Shown one piece after another: positions 47,716 through 59,300 of a stretch of 64,000 nucleotides of DNA (its first letter is position 1; each line of letters starts with the position of its first letter). Position numbers and translations under genes: made by a program. The stretch spans positions 1 to 64,000 of the forward strand of contig NZ_JAVJSQ010000021.1 in assembly GCF_040219335.1 (NCBI RefSeq). Reading direction: 5' to 3'. The notes below the pieces were generated by a model that saw nothing but the letters and a program-made list of their open reading frames with translations, was not told the origin of the DNA and made no database searches. This DNA comes from Gimesia sp. (lineage in GTDB: Bacteria; Planctomycetota; Planctomycetia; Planctomycetales; Planctomycetaceae).

Positions 47716-48159
47716 TCAAGTTTTAACTCGTTTCAAGAGACATTGGGGCGGAATAAAGGGGTCAGGACTATTTAATGTAATTAAGAGTCCTGACCCCTTT
47801 TGATTTTTCCTTTTGTCTGGTGGAAGATCATTAATTGACTTTATGGAGGCATCATCTTCGCTGGGAACCTTGGCCCGAGAATATATCACATATTTGACTT
47901 TCCGTGGCAGGGAAGGTGCGGCGCTTCCCGCAGAAACGGGCGAAGTTTGATTCGAAGCCTCTTTTTTTCCCAGAATGGGCTGATCCCGACAATGACCGTT
48001 CTTCCACGGCTGGCTCCAACTTTTTGAAAGTGGAGTGAGCATGATGGTGATGAAACCGAAAATGAAAACAATCGGCAACTTAATTTGGACTGATTGGGTT
48101 TGCGAAGTCAATTTGTTAATGCCTCTAGAATCCATCCTGAAGCTACTAATATTGTCCAC
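47716..48159 (-). CDS. Doubtful small membrane/secreted ORFan
   Basis: A 147-codon frame from a GTG (or 140 residues from the ATG at 48138) with one hydrophobic segment (~27-45, KLPIVFIFGFITIMLTPL) and no similarity I recognise. No good ribosome site precedes it, its 3' end reads through a REP hairpin, and it lies in an AT-rich accessory patch. It may be a decayed or spurious gene. Confidence 0.3.
   Translation of the reverse strand: MDNISSFRMDSRGINKLTSQTQSVQIKLPIVFIFGFITIMLTPLSKSWSQPWKNGHCRDQPILGKKEASNQTSPVSAGSAAPSLPRKVKYVIYSRAKVPSEDDASIKSINDLPPDKRKNQKGSGLLITLNSPDPFIPPQCLLKRVKT
47755..47800. repeat. REP-like hairpin, copy 2
   Basis: AAAGGGGTCAGGACT (47755-47769) pairs with AGTCCTGACCCCTTT (47786-47800) around a 16-nt AT-rich loop. 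The loop and arms are nearly the same as at 49303-49348. Confidence 0.85.
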
Positions 48160-48502
48160 TGTCAGAAAACTGTGACTGCGTAAAAAAGTACTGGTTCGAC
48201 AGAAGATTATTCATTATGAATGGGATACTAAAGTTTAGTGGTTTTGCAATTTCAGGACAAGTTCAAATAAAAACTCACATTGCATTCAGTTAATAAAGGC
48301 ATAAAGGGGCAGCGACTCTTTTTAATTAGTAATACTTGGATAGCACCGTAAATGCGACCTGTGAATCATTACTGAGAACAAAGTATTTCGCATACTTCGT
48401 GCACTGTAGACAATGTAATAATATTGGAGCTGCAGAATAAGATGCAGCAAGTTTGAATGTCCTGTCCAGCGAAGACACATAATTACAGAATCGCATACCA
48501 GA
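48160..48502. other. AT-rich intergenic region with a REP fragment
   Basis: No gene is supported here. It is distinctly AT-rich and carries a partial REP-like sequence near 48303 (AAAGGGGCAGCGACTC followed by a T-run), similar to one near 50258. Confidence 0.4.
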
Positions 48503-49288
48503 ATGAGTTTTGACCGCGCTGTTTCCCTCGCTCGATACAACTGGCCGCTTTACCTCACCTGCTGCCTGGTGGCAGCTGTTGGATTTACCATCTGGACGAC
48601 CCAGCTGGGGCCGCCGCTCATCCTTTACCTGGGACTCTTCGGTGCTGTGGTTGCGACCTGGTATGCGATCGCGTCTTTCGTCGCATTTCACATCATGTTT
48701 GATCGTCCTGATTTTCTTTCCGGTGATTGGCTGACTCGTTGCGTCGAACTGCCGCCCCAATCATGTGTCCAACTAAGTATCTGCGTCGAGGAAACGACTC
48801 TCCCAGTCCCGAAAATATTTCCTCTCGCCGAATACATCGAACTGGACCTGTTTGACGAATCCCTGATGACCGAACCGGCAATTGCCAGAGCAAAGCAGAA
48901 GTCTGGCGATTCCCCGATTCTCGCCACCAAACCAGATGCACTGCCGCTGTCAGACAACTCTTCTGAATTGACAGTGGTGACTCTCGTTGCGCACGAAATC
49001 CGCGATGCGTCACAGCGCGAAGCACTTTTTCGGGAGCTGGCACGAATCACCACCCCGGGAGGGCGGCTGGTTATTGCCGAACATCTTCGCAACGTTGCAG
49101 CCGCTGCGGTATTTGGCCCGGGGTTATTCCATTTCTACCCTCGGTTCACCTGGATAACGCTGGCGAAAAATACAGAACTCGAAATAGAATACGAATTCGA
49201 TATCACGCCATTTTTCCACATCTTTGTGTTGCGTCATTCGGGATGCAGCCAAAAAGGATATGAACAGAAAAGGTTCCAGGAACCATAA
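48503..49288 (+). CDS. Membrane-anchored methyltransferase-like protein
   Basis: A 261-residue protein with two N-terminal hydrophobic helices (~14-34 and ~39-62) followed by a class I SAM-methyltransferase-like fold: PDALPLSDNSSELTVVTLVA at the motif II region, HEIRDASQREALFRELARI, and TPGGRLVIAEHLRN (motif III). The glycine-rich SAM-binding motif I (normally D/E-x-GxGxG) is not visible where expected (around residues 80-110), so it may be degenerate or use another ligand. Flanked by REP hairpins. AT content is higher than in core genes nearby. Confidence 0.65.
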   Translation: MSFDRAVSLARYNWPLYLTCCLVAAVGFTIWTTQLGPPLILYLGLFGAVVATWYAIASFVAFHIMFDRPDFLSGDWLTRCVELPPQSCVQLSICVEETTLPVPKIFPLAEYIELDLFDESLMTEPAIARAKQKSGDSPILATKPDALPLSDNSSELTVVTLVAHEIRDASQREALFRELARITTPGGRLVIAEHLRNVAAAAVFGPGLFHFYPRFTWITLAKNTELEIEYEFDITPFFHIFVLRHSGCSQKGYEQKRFQEP

Positions 49289-49302
49289 ATTGCGGGAAGA
49301 AT

Positions 49303-49348
49303 AAAGGGGTCAGGACTATATAATGTAATTAAAAGTCCTGACCCCTTT
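49303..49348. repeat. REP-like hairpin, copy 3
   Basis: AAAGGGGTCAGGACT (49303-49317) pairs with AGTCCTGACCCCTTT (49334-49348). The 16-nt loop differs from copy 2 at only a couple of positions. It lies 30 bp before the left end of the transposase element. Confidence 0.85.
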
Positions 49349-49377
49349 TAATTTTCCAGAAAAAGATCAGGGGTGAA

Positions 49378-50129
49378 AAAAGGTGTCAGGAACCTTAATC
49401 TACTTTTCGAGGTCTGCCTCGGGGTTTTAAAGTACTTTCCAGGTCGAGTTGTTGGACTGTATTTTCGGTCCACTCCTTATCTCCAAACGGGGTGCCGCGT
49501 TGAATACTGCGTGTCAGCGCCTGTTCTTCGCGATCAGTCAGACACTGGTTAACATGTTCAAGCCAGCCCGGTTTGCGTCTCTGTGGCCAGGGAGCTAACA
49601 GAGGCTGCGGTTCGGTTGTTCCCTGATTCCAGTGATACAGGCTGCCCCAACGCCAGTCTTCGGCCCGCTTTACGAGTTTCGCCGTTAAGGCATTCCGTTC
49701 GACATAACGGCACACCGTATAGAAGTGCTCGTCCTCCTGGATCGGGAATGATTTGAACCGTCCCTGGTAAACGTGGCCGGAGCCGGTGCTCTTGCGATGG
49801 GCGTGCCAGCGTTGAGTGTGGGTCAGGGTTAGCCAGCCTGTGAAGCGGGAGAGCTGACCATCTTCACTGGGATGGACGACCAGATGCCAATGGTTGGGCA
49901 TCACACAATAACTGAGCAGCCGTATCTCAAACCGCTCGACCGCTTCCGACAAGATCCGTTCAAACGCGGCGTAGTCTTCGTCCGTCTCAAAGATCGTCAT
50001 CCGGGCATTCGCTCGGTTCAGCACATGATAAATATATCCTGCCTGGGCAGCGCGTTTTGGTCGTCCCATAATGAGAGAATTCTAGCGGAAATTACCTAAA
50101 CTGTCAAATTAAGGTTCCTGACACCTTTT
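49378..50129. mobile_element. REP-associated transposase (RAYT) unit with 22-bp inverted ends
   Basis: The transposase gene is bounded by a perfect 22-bp inverted repeat: 49378-49399 and 50108-50129 (core GGTGTCAGGAACCTTAAT in the left end). The left copy contains the transposase stop codon. The whole unit is about 750 bp. The end sequence is related to, but not the same as, the REP hairpins nearby. Confidence 0.75.
49395..50069 (-). CDS. REP-associated tyrosine transposase (Y1_Tnp/IS200-like, RAYT)
   Basis: A 224-residue protein of the TnpA_REP family: N-terminal RAAQAGYIYHVLNRANARM, the HUH metal motif MPNHWHLVVHPSEDG, and the catalytic-tyrosine helix YTVCRYVERNALTAKLVKRA, with the family's basic linker and WRWGSLYHW. 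RAYTs nick and rejoin single-stranded DNA at REP palindromes and spread them through the genome, usually as single-copy domesticated genes. The matching inverted repeats at both flanks and at least three REP hairpins within 2 kb support that role. The C-terminus (LKPRGRPRKVD) is AT-hook-like. Confidence 0.9.
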   Translation of the reverse strand: MGRPKRAAQAGYIYHVLNRANARMTIFETDEDYAAFERILSEAVERFEIRLLSYCVMPNHWHLVVHPSEDGQLSRFTGWLTLTHTQRWHAHRKSTGSGHVYQGRFKSFPIQEDEHFYTVCRYVERNALTAKLVKRAEDWRWGSLYHWNQGTTEPQPLLAPWPQRRKPGWLEHVNQCLTDREEQALTRSIQRGTPFGDKEWTENTVQQLDLESTLKPRGRPRKVD

Positions 50130-50302
50130 ACTTCCTCAAAACGTTTACATCAAACATTAAACTATCAATGTCCCGACCAGTTCGAGAGAATATACGCTCA
50201 ACAACTGGCCGCATAATTCACTCTTCGGGAGTCCGCCAGTCTTGGGCTATCGCAGAGTAACAGCGACTCTTCTATTTACATGATTAATTTCGAGGTACCT
50301 GA

Positions 50303-50683
50303 ATGAACAAATTTCTTTGTAAAAATAATACCTTGCTTGCTTATATCATCTTCTGGTCTAGTTTCTTGATAATTACTGTCCTTGATTATTTATTAATTAG
50401 AGTAATTGGAATGGATTTGGAAGTAGCACCTGGAGAACTATATATATACCCAGATAAAATCTTAGGACCTCTTTTTTTGGCTCTAGCATTTTCTTCTACT
50501 CTGCTACTACTAGTCTCTTCTTTTTACATAAAATTAACGAAGAATAAAGTTATCAACGCATTTCTTGCTGTAGTATTTTTCTTACTCCAAGTAATCTCTA
50601 ATTATGTTATATATATTTTTTTTATTATCATTTACTTTCTGTACATTTTAGGAAGATCTTTAGACGGAGTTCTCTATCAATAG
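50303..50683 (+). CDS. AT-rich multi-pass membrane ORFan
   Basis: A 126-residue, very hydrophobic protein with about four predicted transmembrane segments (~10-32, ~52-74, ~83-105, ~106-120). It is rich in Ile, Leu, Phe and Lys, and its codons favour A/T (many ATA, TTA, AAA), unlike all long genes in the window. GAGG lies 7 nt before the ATG. I recognise no family. Composition and the neighbouring transposase suggest recent acquisition. Confidence 0.55.
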   Translation: MNKFLCKNNTLLAYIIFWSSFLIITVLDYLLIRVIGMDLEVAPGELYIYPDKILGPLFLALAFSSTLLLLVSSFYIKLTKNKVINAFLAVVFFLLQVISNYVIYIFFIIIYFLYILGRSLDGVLYQ

Positions 50684-50775
50684 AGTAAGCCAAATGAATC
50701 ATGAAGCTAAACGAAAAAAATTAAATCGGCTTATTAACCCGAAGATGAAGTTTTAGCAGTCGTTCAGATATTCAT

Positions 50776-50812
50776 GGGAAGAATAAAGGGGGCAGGGCAC
50801 TCTGATTTTTTT
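50776..50812. repeat. Degenerate REP-like fragment
   Basis: GGGAAGAATAAAGGGGGCAGG followed by GCACTCTG and a T-run repeats the flank and left arm of the hairpin at 49303 (there GGGAAGAATAAAGGGGTCAG). It abuts the antiporter stop codon and might also aid termination. Confidence 0.5.
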
Positions 50813-50818
50813 CAATAG

Positions 50819-52225
<1,407 letters not shown>

Positions 52226-52496
52226 GGGCGATATTATAGGGACCTGCGCCGGGAAGAAAAGGAGTCTGGTGGTTTCGCGGTAGAGAAAAAACAACGGGCT
52301 TCGGTTGGCCAGGCTGACCTGTTACCGGCCAGGAAAGCGGTTCTGGTCCTGGTTAACGATGTTCATCTCCGGGGCTGCGTTGCGCTCTGGTAAAATACGT
52401 GCCTGGTTTCCTGACTGCGGTGCCGGTTCTGAAGCAGAGTCTGTCCTTTACTTTTTGGGGCATCCATGGGTGCTGACGATCTGGTATTTTGTGAAT

Positions 52497-52832
52497 CGGC
52501 GTGGGGGCGTCAAGAGGAATGGGGGTGTTGACTGGCTCCGAGTGTGCAGTGAAGTGGGGGGGAGTCTGGTGTGAATTGCTCTGAATGTGCTGCGAAATGA
52601 TTTGAGATTGTAGGAGACAGCGGGAACCGGTTCATTCTGTTCCGGTGAAAAGCGGGAAAAAACGACGTCGATTCAGGTGCTTCTGAGTCACAAGTGGGAC
52701 AGGTTCCGGTGCACGCATCATCCGCCTCGCGCGCGAAGCAGAATTACACAAGAATACGATTCGGAAAGTGACGATCAAGTGCAATTTGTTCCGTTCTGGA
52801 GACAGAACTGCGCTGGATATCGGGAAGGGGTT
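52497..52832. repeat. Dispersed ~340-bp noncoding repeat, copy B
   Basis: Partner of the repeat at 14811-15150, in the same orientation. Conserved throughout, with identical blocks around 52670-52690, 52713-52735 and 52795-52830. It lies in the gap between the antiporter and the giant protein gene. Confidence 0.8.
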
Positions 52833-53323
52833 GCAGATCTACCTGCAAGTAAGATCCATGATTACTGTATACAGGTTCCAGTTTGAGTAAAATGGGTTTA
52901 AATACCTGTTAAAACTGGAAAACGAGCATGATATTCAGATATAAATATATGGTTATGTGCCAGCGGGCCTGCCTATCAGCTGGTGATCAATCCGTTTAAT
53001 GCTTATATGATGGTCTCATTTCTCAAGAGCAGAGATCTGTTCCTGCAGCCATCACATAAGTATTTACCCGCCTGCAGTTTCTATAACAGAACGAGACTGT
53101 GAAAGATGTAAGGATCAGATTGCATGCTACTACCTGCTCGAACTGACGACCTGTCCGCTATTTTGCGTCAACGCATTTCTCTGTGTCGGTCTCATTGCTG
53201 TGCGTGATGCAGTTCTTTACAGGAATCATTCTCTTGGATTGTGTCTCGTTGCATCTGTTCTTTCGGTAGTTTTCCCTCTGCAACAAACCGGGCTGAATCA
53301 CTTACTTCTGAGGAGTTAGCAGG
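52833..53323. other. Intergenic region upstream of giant gene
   Basis: About 490 bp, fairly AT-rich around 52880-52960, without a reading frame I can support. It must contain the promoter of the giant gene; none is obvious. It ends in the ribosome site AGGAG (53311-53315), 8 nt before the ATG. Confidence 0.4.
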
Positions 53324-56300
53324 ATGCTGCTTACTAACTGGCTAAAAACACTCACATCCCGTTTGCGGAGACGGACTGTAGTTCGTTCCCGCGATCGCAG
53401 GGCTCTGCGTCGTTACTGGCTGACGGTCTTGAACAATCAGATCTCCACGGTCGAAGTTCTGGAAGATCGGACCATGCTGACGACGATCACAGGGACGACA
53501 CCAGACGGCACGGTGGCTGAAGAGGATCATCCGGTCAATCAGTACGGTGCTGAGGCACACTGGATCCCCATCAACTATTCCGAATCCGAAGCAACTCTCA
53601 TTGCAGGTGAAGCTCCTCCTTTTTCTGTCAGCGACACGTTTAACCTGAGTTCACTGTCCGGGGCCAACCATACGATTTATCTCGATTTCAACGGCCATAC
53701 GACAACTGGTACGTACTGGAATGAATACTACGCATCCGGTAGTAGCATCGTCACGCCTGCTTATGATACTGATGGCAACGTCGCTGTATTCAGTACTGCT
53801 GAGCATGAAGCGATGCAACGCGTTTGGCAACGGGTTGCTGAGGATTTTGCTCCATTTCATGTGAATGTGACAACTGTAGAGCCGCCAACCAGCGATCTGA
53901 TTAAGAGTAACACCTCAGATACCAGATGGGGAGTGCGTGTCGTCATTGGTGAGAACACCTTCTACGACGACGCTGGTGGCGTAGCATTTCGTGAGTCGTT
54001 CAACTGGAACACGGACACACCAGCCTTTGTGTTCAACACGGAAATGTCTGAAGTCGCCTTGGCAGTCACCCACGAAGCGGGACACACACTGGGGTTGACC
54101 CACGATGGTACATCAACCGAGGAATATTACCGTGGTCACGGCAGCGGTACAACGGGCTGGGCTCCGATCATGGGGGTTGGCTATTACCAGAATCTGGTTC
54201 AATGGAGTAAGGGTGAATATACGGATTCCAGTAACAACCAGGACGATTTGAGTATTATCACAACTCAAAACGGGTTTGGTTATCGTGCCGATGATCATGG
54301 TAGCAGCATTGGCACTGCATCAACTGTTACCAGCGGTATGGCTTCCGGCATCGTTGAACGAAACACGGATGTGGATTATTTCCAGTTCACTACTAATGGT
54401 GGCGATGTCCTTATCGATCCATTTATCGAGGAACCCAACCTCGACATTCTTGCCAGATTATATGATGCAGGCGGTGCTCTGATTCAGACCAGTAATCCTG
54501 TTGGTGCTCTCAATGCTTCTTTTACCGGACTGTCGGCAGGCACGTACTACGTGTCTATCGAAGGGACAGGTGAAGGAAGCGTTTCGGGAACGGGTTACTC
54601 GGATTATGGGAGTCTGGGACAGTATACCATTACTTTCAGTGCGCAGGTTCCGACGCTGGATGTGATCAGCGATATGACACTAACGGAAAACGCTTCTTTA
54701 CAGACGGTGAACCTGAGCGGTATCACTGCAGGCCTTGGAGAGTCGCAGCCTTTGCGAGTCATGGCGTCCAGCAGTAATACGGACCTGATTCGGGATCCGC
54801 TGGTCAGCTACACGTCACCGGACGGAACGGGGACATTGACGTTTACTCCAATTGCTCATCAGCGTGGTACAGCAACGATCACTGTGACGGTGGAGGATGG
54901 AGGTCTTGATGGTGACCTGGATACACCGAATGACAATGTCATGTTCAGCCGTACCTTCGATGTCACGGTGAATGCAGTCAATGGTGTGCCGACCATTTTC
55001 AGCCAGGGAGAACTCCTGCCTGATCCGGCAGCGAATCCGGCAGCAGGTGATGAAACAGGGAATGCAGTTGCCGTGGATGGGGACTGGATGGTCGTGGCTG
55101 CTGCATCTTATGACGATCGCGAGGGAATCGTTTATCTGTATGTTCGGAATGATGTGAATCAAACCCCGGATGATCTGACAGACGACACATGGGATTTTCA
55201 TTCGACAATCTATGCCCCGACGAATGGAGTTGAACCAGGGTATTATTTCTTTGGCCAGTCTGTCGCCATTGACGGAAATGTGCTGATTATTGGTGCCTCT
55301 TATGCAGACGATGGTGACCTTGCCGGCTCTGTTTATCTGTACGAGTTAAATGAGGGGGCGGACCCGGGGCACGAGGATGATGTCTGGGTGCATCAGCGAA
55401 CGTTCACGCAACCAGCAGACGGGCTCTTCGGGGCCCCCTTTCCCAGGGGCTTCGGTCCGTCTGTCTCAAACTTTGGTCACAGTCTGGCGATTCAGGGGCA
55501 GACAATTGTGGTTGGGGCCCCGAATGCCGATGTGGATGAAACAGCGAAAAGAGCAGGGGCCGTTTATGTCTTTATGACGGATGATGGCTGGAACACTTAT
55601 TCCACCAGCAAACTTACGGCCTCGGATGCGACTGAATATGCTTATTTTGGAGAAGCCGTTGCGATCAGTGAAGATGAAAACACGATCATCGCGGGGGATC
55701 CCTATCATAACTTTGGGGATCCTTCTGGTTACCAGGATGGTGCCGTTTACCTGTTCAGCAGAGACACCAGCGGAACAGCGAGTCCGGGAGATGATAACTG
55801 GTCAGAGTTCAAAATGTTGACCGCTGTCGAAACAGACTCACGGTTCGGTTCTTCTGTGGACATTGAGAACGGAATCGCTGTGATTGGCTCTGACGGTGAT
55901 GCTTATGTGATTCAGGAGTCAGAGAACTGGGATGTTCTCACTTCCCTGGCAGGCATTGGTGAGGCAAAGCCGGTTCGATTTGGCTGGGGAGTTGCGATCA
56001 GTGGGGATGTGATTCTCGTCGGTAGCCCGGACTATAATAATCCGGCTGATCCGGGATCCATCTATCTATTCGATGGCTGGAATGGTTGGGGATCTCCTGA
56101 TTTAGAACAACTGTATGCCCTGGATCCGAATCTGAATGAATCCTTATTCACCGAAAGTATTGCCATCAGTGGCGGAACAATTATCGCTGGCTGGCGTAAT
56201 CATGCCCACGATGGAGTTCAGACGGGGGCTGCCTACGCCTATGAATATCAGCCTGTCATCGATCTCAAGGCGGATATCACAGACGGTAGTCTGGTCATCA

Positions 56301-59300
56301 ATAACCTGACCAATGAAAATGCCTCGGTCAGCCTGTCCGTGAGTGAAGGTGCGCTGGTCGTGACTCATCCGGACAATCGCCTGGTTCCGCCTGTAGAGGG
56401 AAATCAGGTCAATTTGACTCAATTCACGATTCCACTGTCCGCACTGATTTCAGGTGAGATCTATATCAACGGCGGCACCGGCAGTGAATTCGTGAGCGTT
56501 GATGCTTCCCTGGAGTCTGCGGGATTGAGGGTGATCTTCACCGGTGGAGAAGGGGGCGGTTTTGACAGTCTGGAGTTAACCGGGACTGCGAGTTCTGCCG
56601 AATATCTTTTTGAAAATGAACACGATGGCAAAATTCAACTGAATGGTTCGGGGCTGGATTTGATCAGCTATACCGGGCTGGAGCCTATTACGTCTTCCAT
56701 CGATGCGGCGCAGGTAACACTGGCCTACAGCGATGCCGACGAAACGATCACTGTCAGCAGTCCCGCGAGTGGCCAACTCAGTGTGGATTCAACCGCCGGT
56801 GAAATTATTACTTTCCAGAACTTCAGCGGCAAACTGACGCTGGATGCAGGGGCCGGAATCAATACGCTGATCCTGAATGATCTGGGAGCCAGTCTCACTG
56901 CAGATTTTGAGATCCTCGACAGCGCGGGGACTGAGACGGTGATTCTGGGGGATACTCTGAATCTGGGGAGCGGGAAGACTACCATCGCTGCCGAAACGGT
57001 TCAGATTGCAGGGGCGGTGACGGGGGCAGGTGATGTCGAGATCGCTGCGACTACTATTGAATTCGCTAATACAAACAGTTCGCTCAATACGGGGGATGGT
57101 GATCTCAGTCTGCTGGCTGAGAATACGATTAATCTCGGGGAAGTGATCAGCACGGGGACGGTCGAGATCACGTCCTTAAATGGCGACATCAATGACAACA
57201 ATGACGGCTTGAACAATATTACGGCATCGCGGGCGATTCTGTCTGCGGTCAATGGCCTCATCGGTTCTACCCTGGAGACAGAAGTCCGAAATCTGGAAGC
57301 GGTGGCATCTGGTGGTATTGATATCACCAATACCGGGGATCTGATCATTGGGGGCATCAGTGGGTTGGAGGGGATCGAATCGGCTTATGGTGCGGTCAGG
57401 ATCTTTTCATTCGGGAGCATAGAAGTACAGGAGAATGTCTCCTCTTATACAAATCTGTTGCTTTGGACGCAGGACTCGGCAGTGGCCAGCCTGGATGAAG
57501 ATATCCTGGTCCACTCAGGGGTGAGGTTGTATTCCGAGACAAACTATGTTGCCCTCTATGCCGACGATGACCTGACAGTCGAGGAGCAGGTGACGCTGGA
57601 GACGCTCTCTTCCAACATCTATCTGCGGGTTAATTATGATAGTGCCGATGGTGTCGGAGGTGTGCTCAATCTGGCTGGAGATCTGGTAACTCAGAGCCCC
57701 ACTTATCGGGCTTTCGTTTACGGTAGCACGCAGGCGGATACCTTCTGGATCGCCCCCTGCCTGAATTCCCAAATGATTGTGAATGCTGATACACCCGCTT
57801 CTCCAGACCTGATTGGGGATACGCTGAATTACTTACTGCCCGACGGGGAGACGGCGACACCGGTTCCGTCAAGTGATGCAAATGGTACTATTTCATTTAC
57901 GGGCGGTTATCAAAACATCTTTTATAATAACGTTGAAACACTGCAGCAGGGAGATCTTTCACAACTGGCTGGTCAGCTAAGGATCGAGGGGACCGCCGCC
58001 AATGATGTGCTCACGATCAATGCGACTGATTCGAATTCCGGAACCTGGCAGCTCAATGCCGGACCAGTAGTGGCATTTTCTGCGATTGACGAACTCGCCT
58101 TTTATGGTCTGACAGGTGACGACCGGCTGGTGATCAATCATCCCGACGGCGCGATTTTCAATCCGGCTGGTGGAATCCTGTTTGATGCCGGCGGTCAGGC
58201 AGGGGACGAACTGGAACTCACAGGAGGGACCGTTCAATCCGTACAACATCGGCTGGACGAGGGACAGAATGCGATCTATTTAAACGGCTCTGTTGCCCCT
58301 ACTGTGCGTTATCAGGGCGTCGGAACTGTCATCGCGGATACCGATGCAGTGGCGACCACAGTGGTGGGTGACAGTCTCACTGTTTCCTCGGATGATGGTG
58401 TGCAAACGCGAGTCACCGGTAATACGGGAGTGCTCTTTACGAGTTATTCTGGTCTCCTGGCGGTAGAGGGAATTTCAGCATCAGCGACGATACAGCTCAA
58501 TTCGCTGGGATCGGGAGTGTCGGGGACGCTGCTGATCGGTGGTAATCAACAGGAAACCGTGATCTTGAACGATGGTCTGAACCTGGGTAGTGCGGATCTC
58601 ACGATCCGCGCAGGTTCCGCGCAGGTGACCGGTGAAGTCACGCGGGCTAGTGATCTTCAGATCGAAGCAAACACGATTACATTTGCAGATGCGAACAGTG
58701 GGATTGATGCCGGTTCCGGGAATATCGAACTGATTTCCAGTGAAGATCTGATTGTTGGCAATTTGACAACGACAGGAGCTGTGGTACTGACTTCGTTGAA
58801 CGGGGATATTCGCAGAGTCAACGCGGGAGCGTTCCTGATCAAAGCCTTCTCTGCTGTGATGTCTGCAGAAGAAGGAGGGATTGGTTCTTCCATTAATTTG
58901 GTTACTGAGCTGAGTCACTTGGAAGCAATTGCATATGGTGAAGTAGTAATCAACAATACCGGGGACCTGATCATTGGTGGCGGTAGTGATCTGGTGGGAA
59001 TTGAAACACTGGCAGGGGGCGTAAATATCTATAATCACGGCAGCCTGAAGGTCTGCGAAGATGTGATTTCATTTGGGAGCCTTTATTTAAGGACACTAGA
59101 TGACACTAATCCATCGGCCAACAGTAATCTTATTGTAGATTCAGGGGTGTTCCTGCAGGGCGGTTCGTCAATAAGTCTCGTTTCCAGTGATGATCTGTTG
59201 ATCGAACAGAATGCATTGCTGACTTCTTTCTACATTGGTCTCTTCCTTGATTCATCCAGTGATGATGTGAGTGGCGGCAGGCTCGATTTACTGGGAGAAC

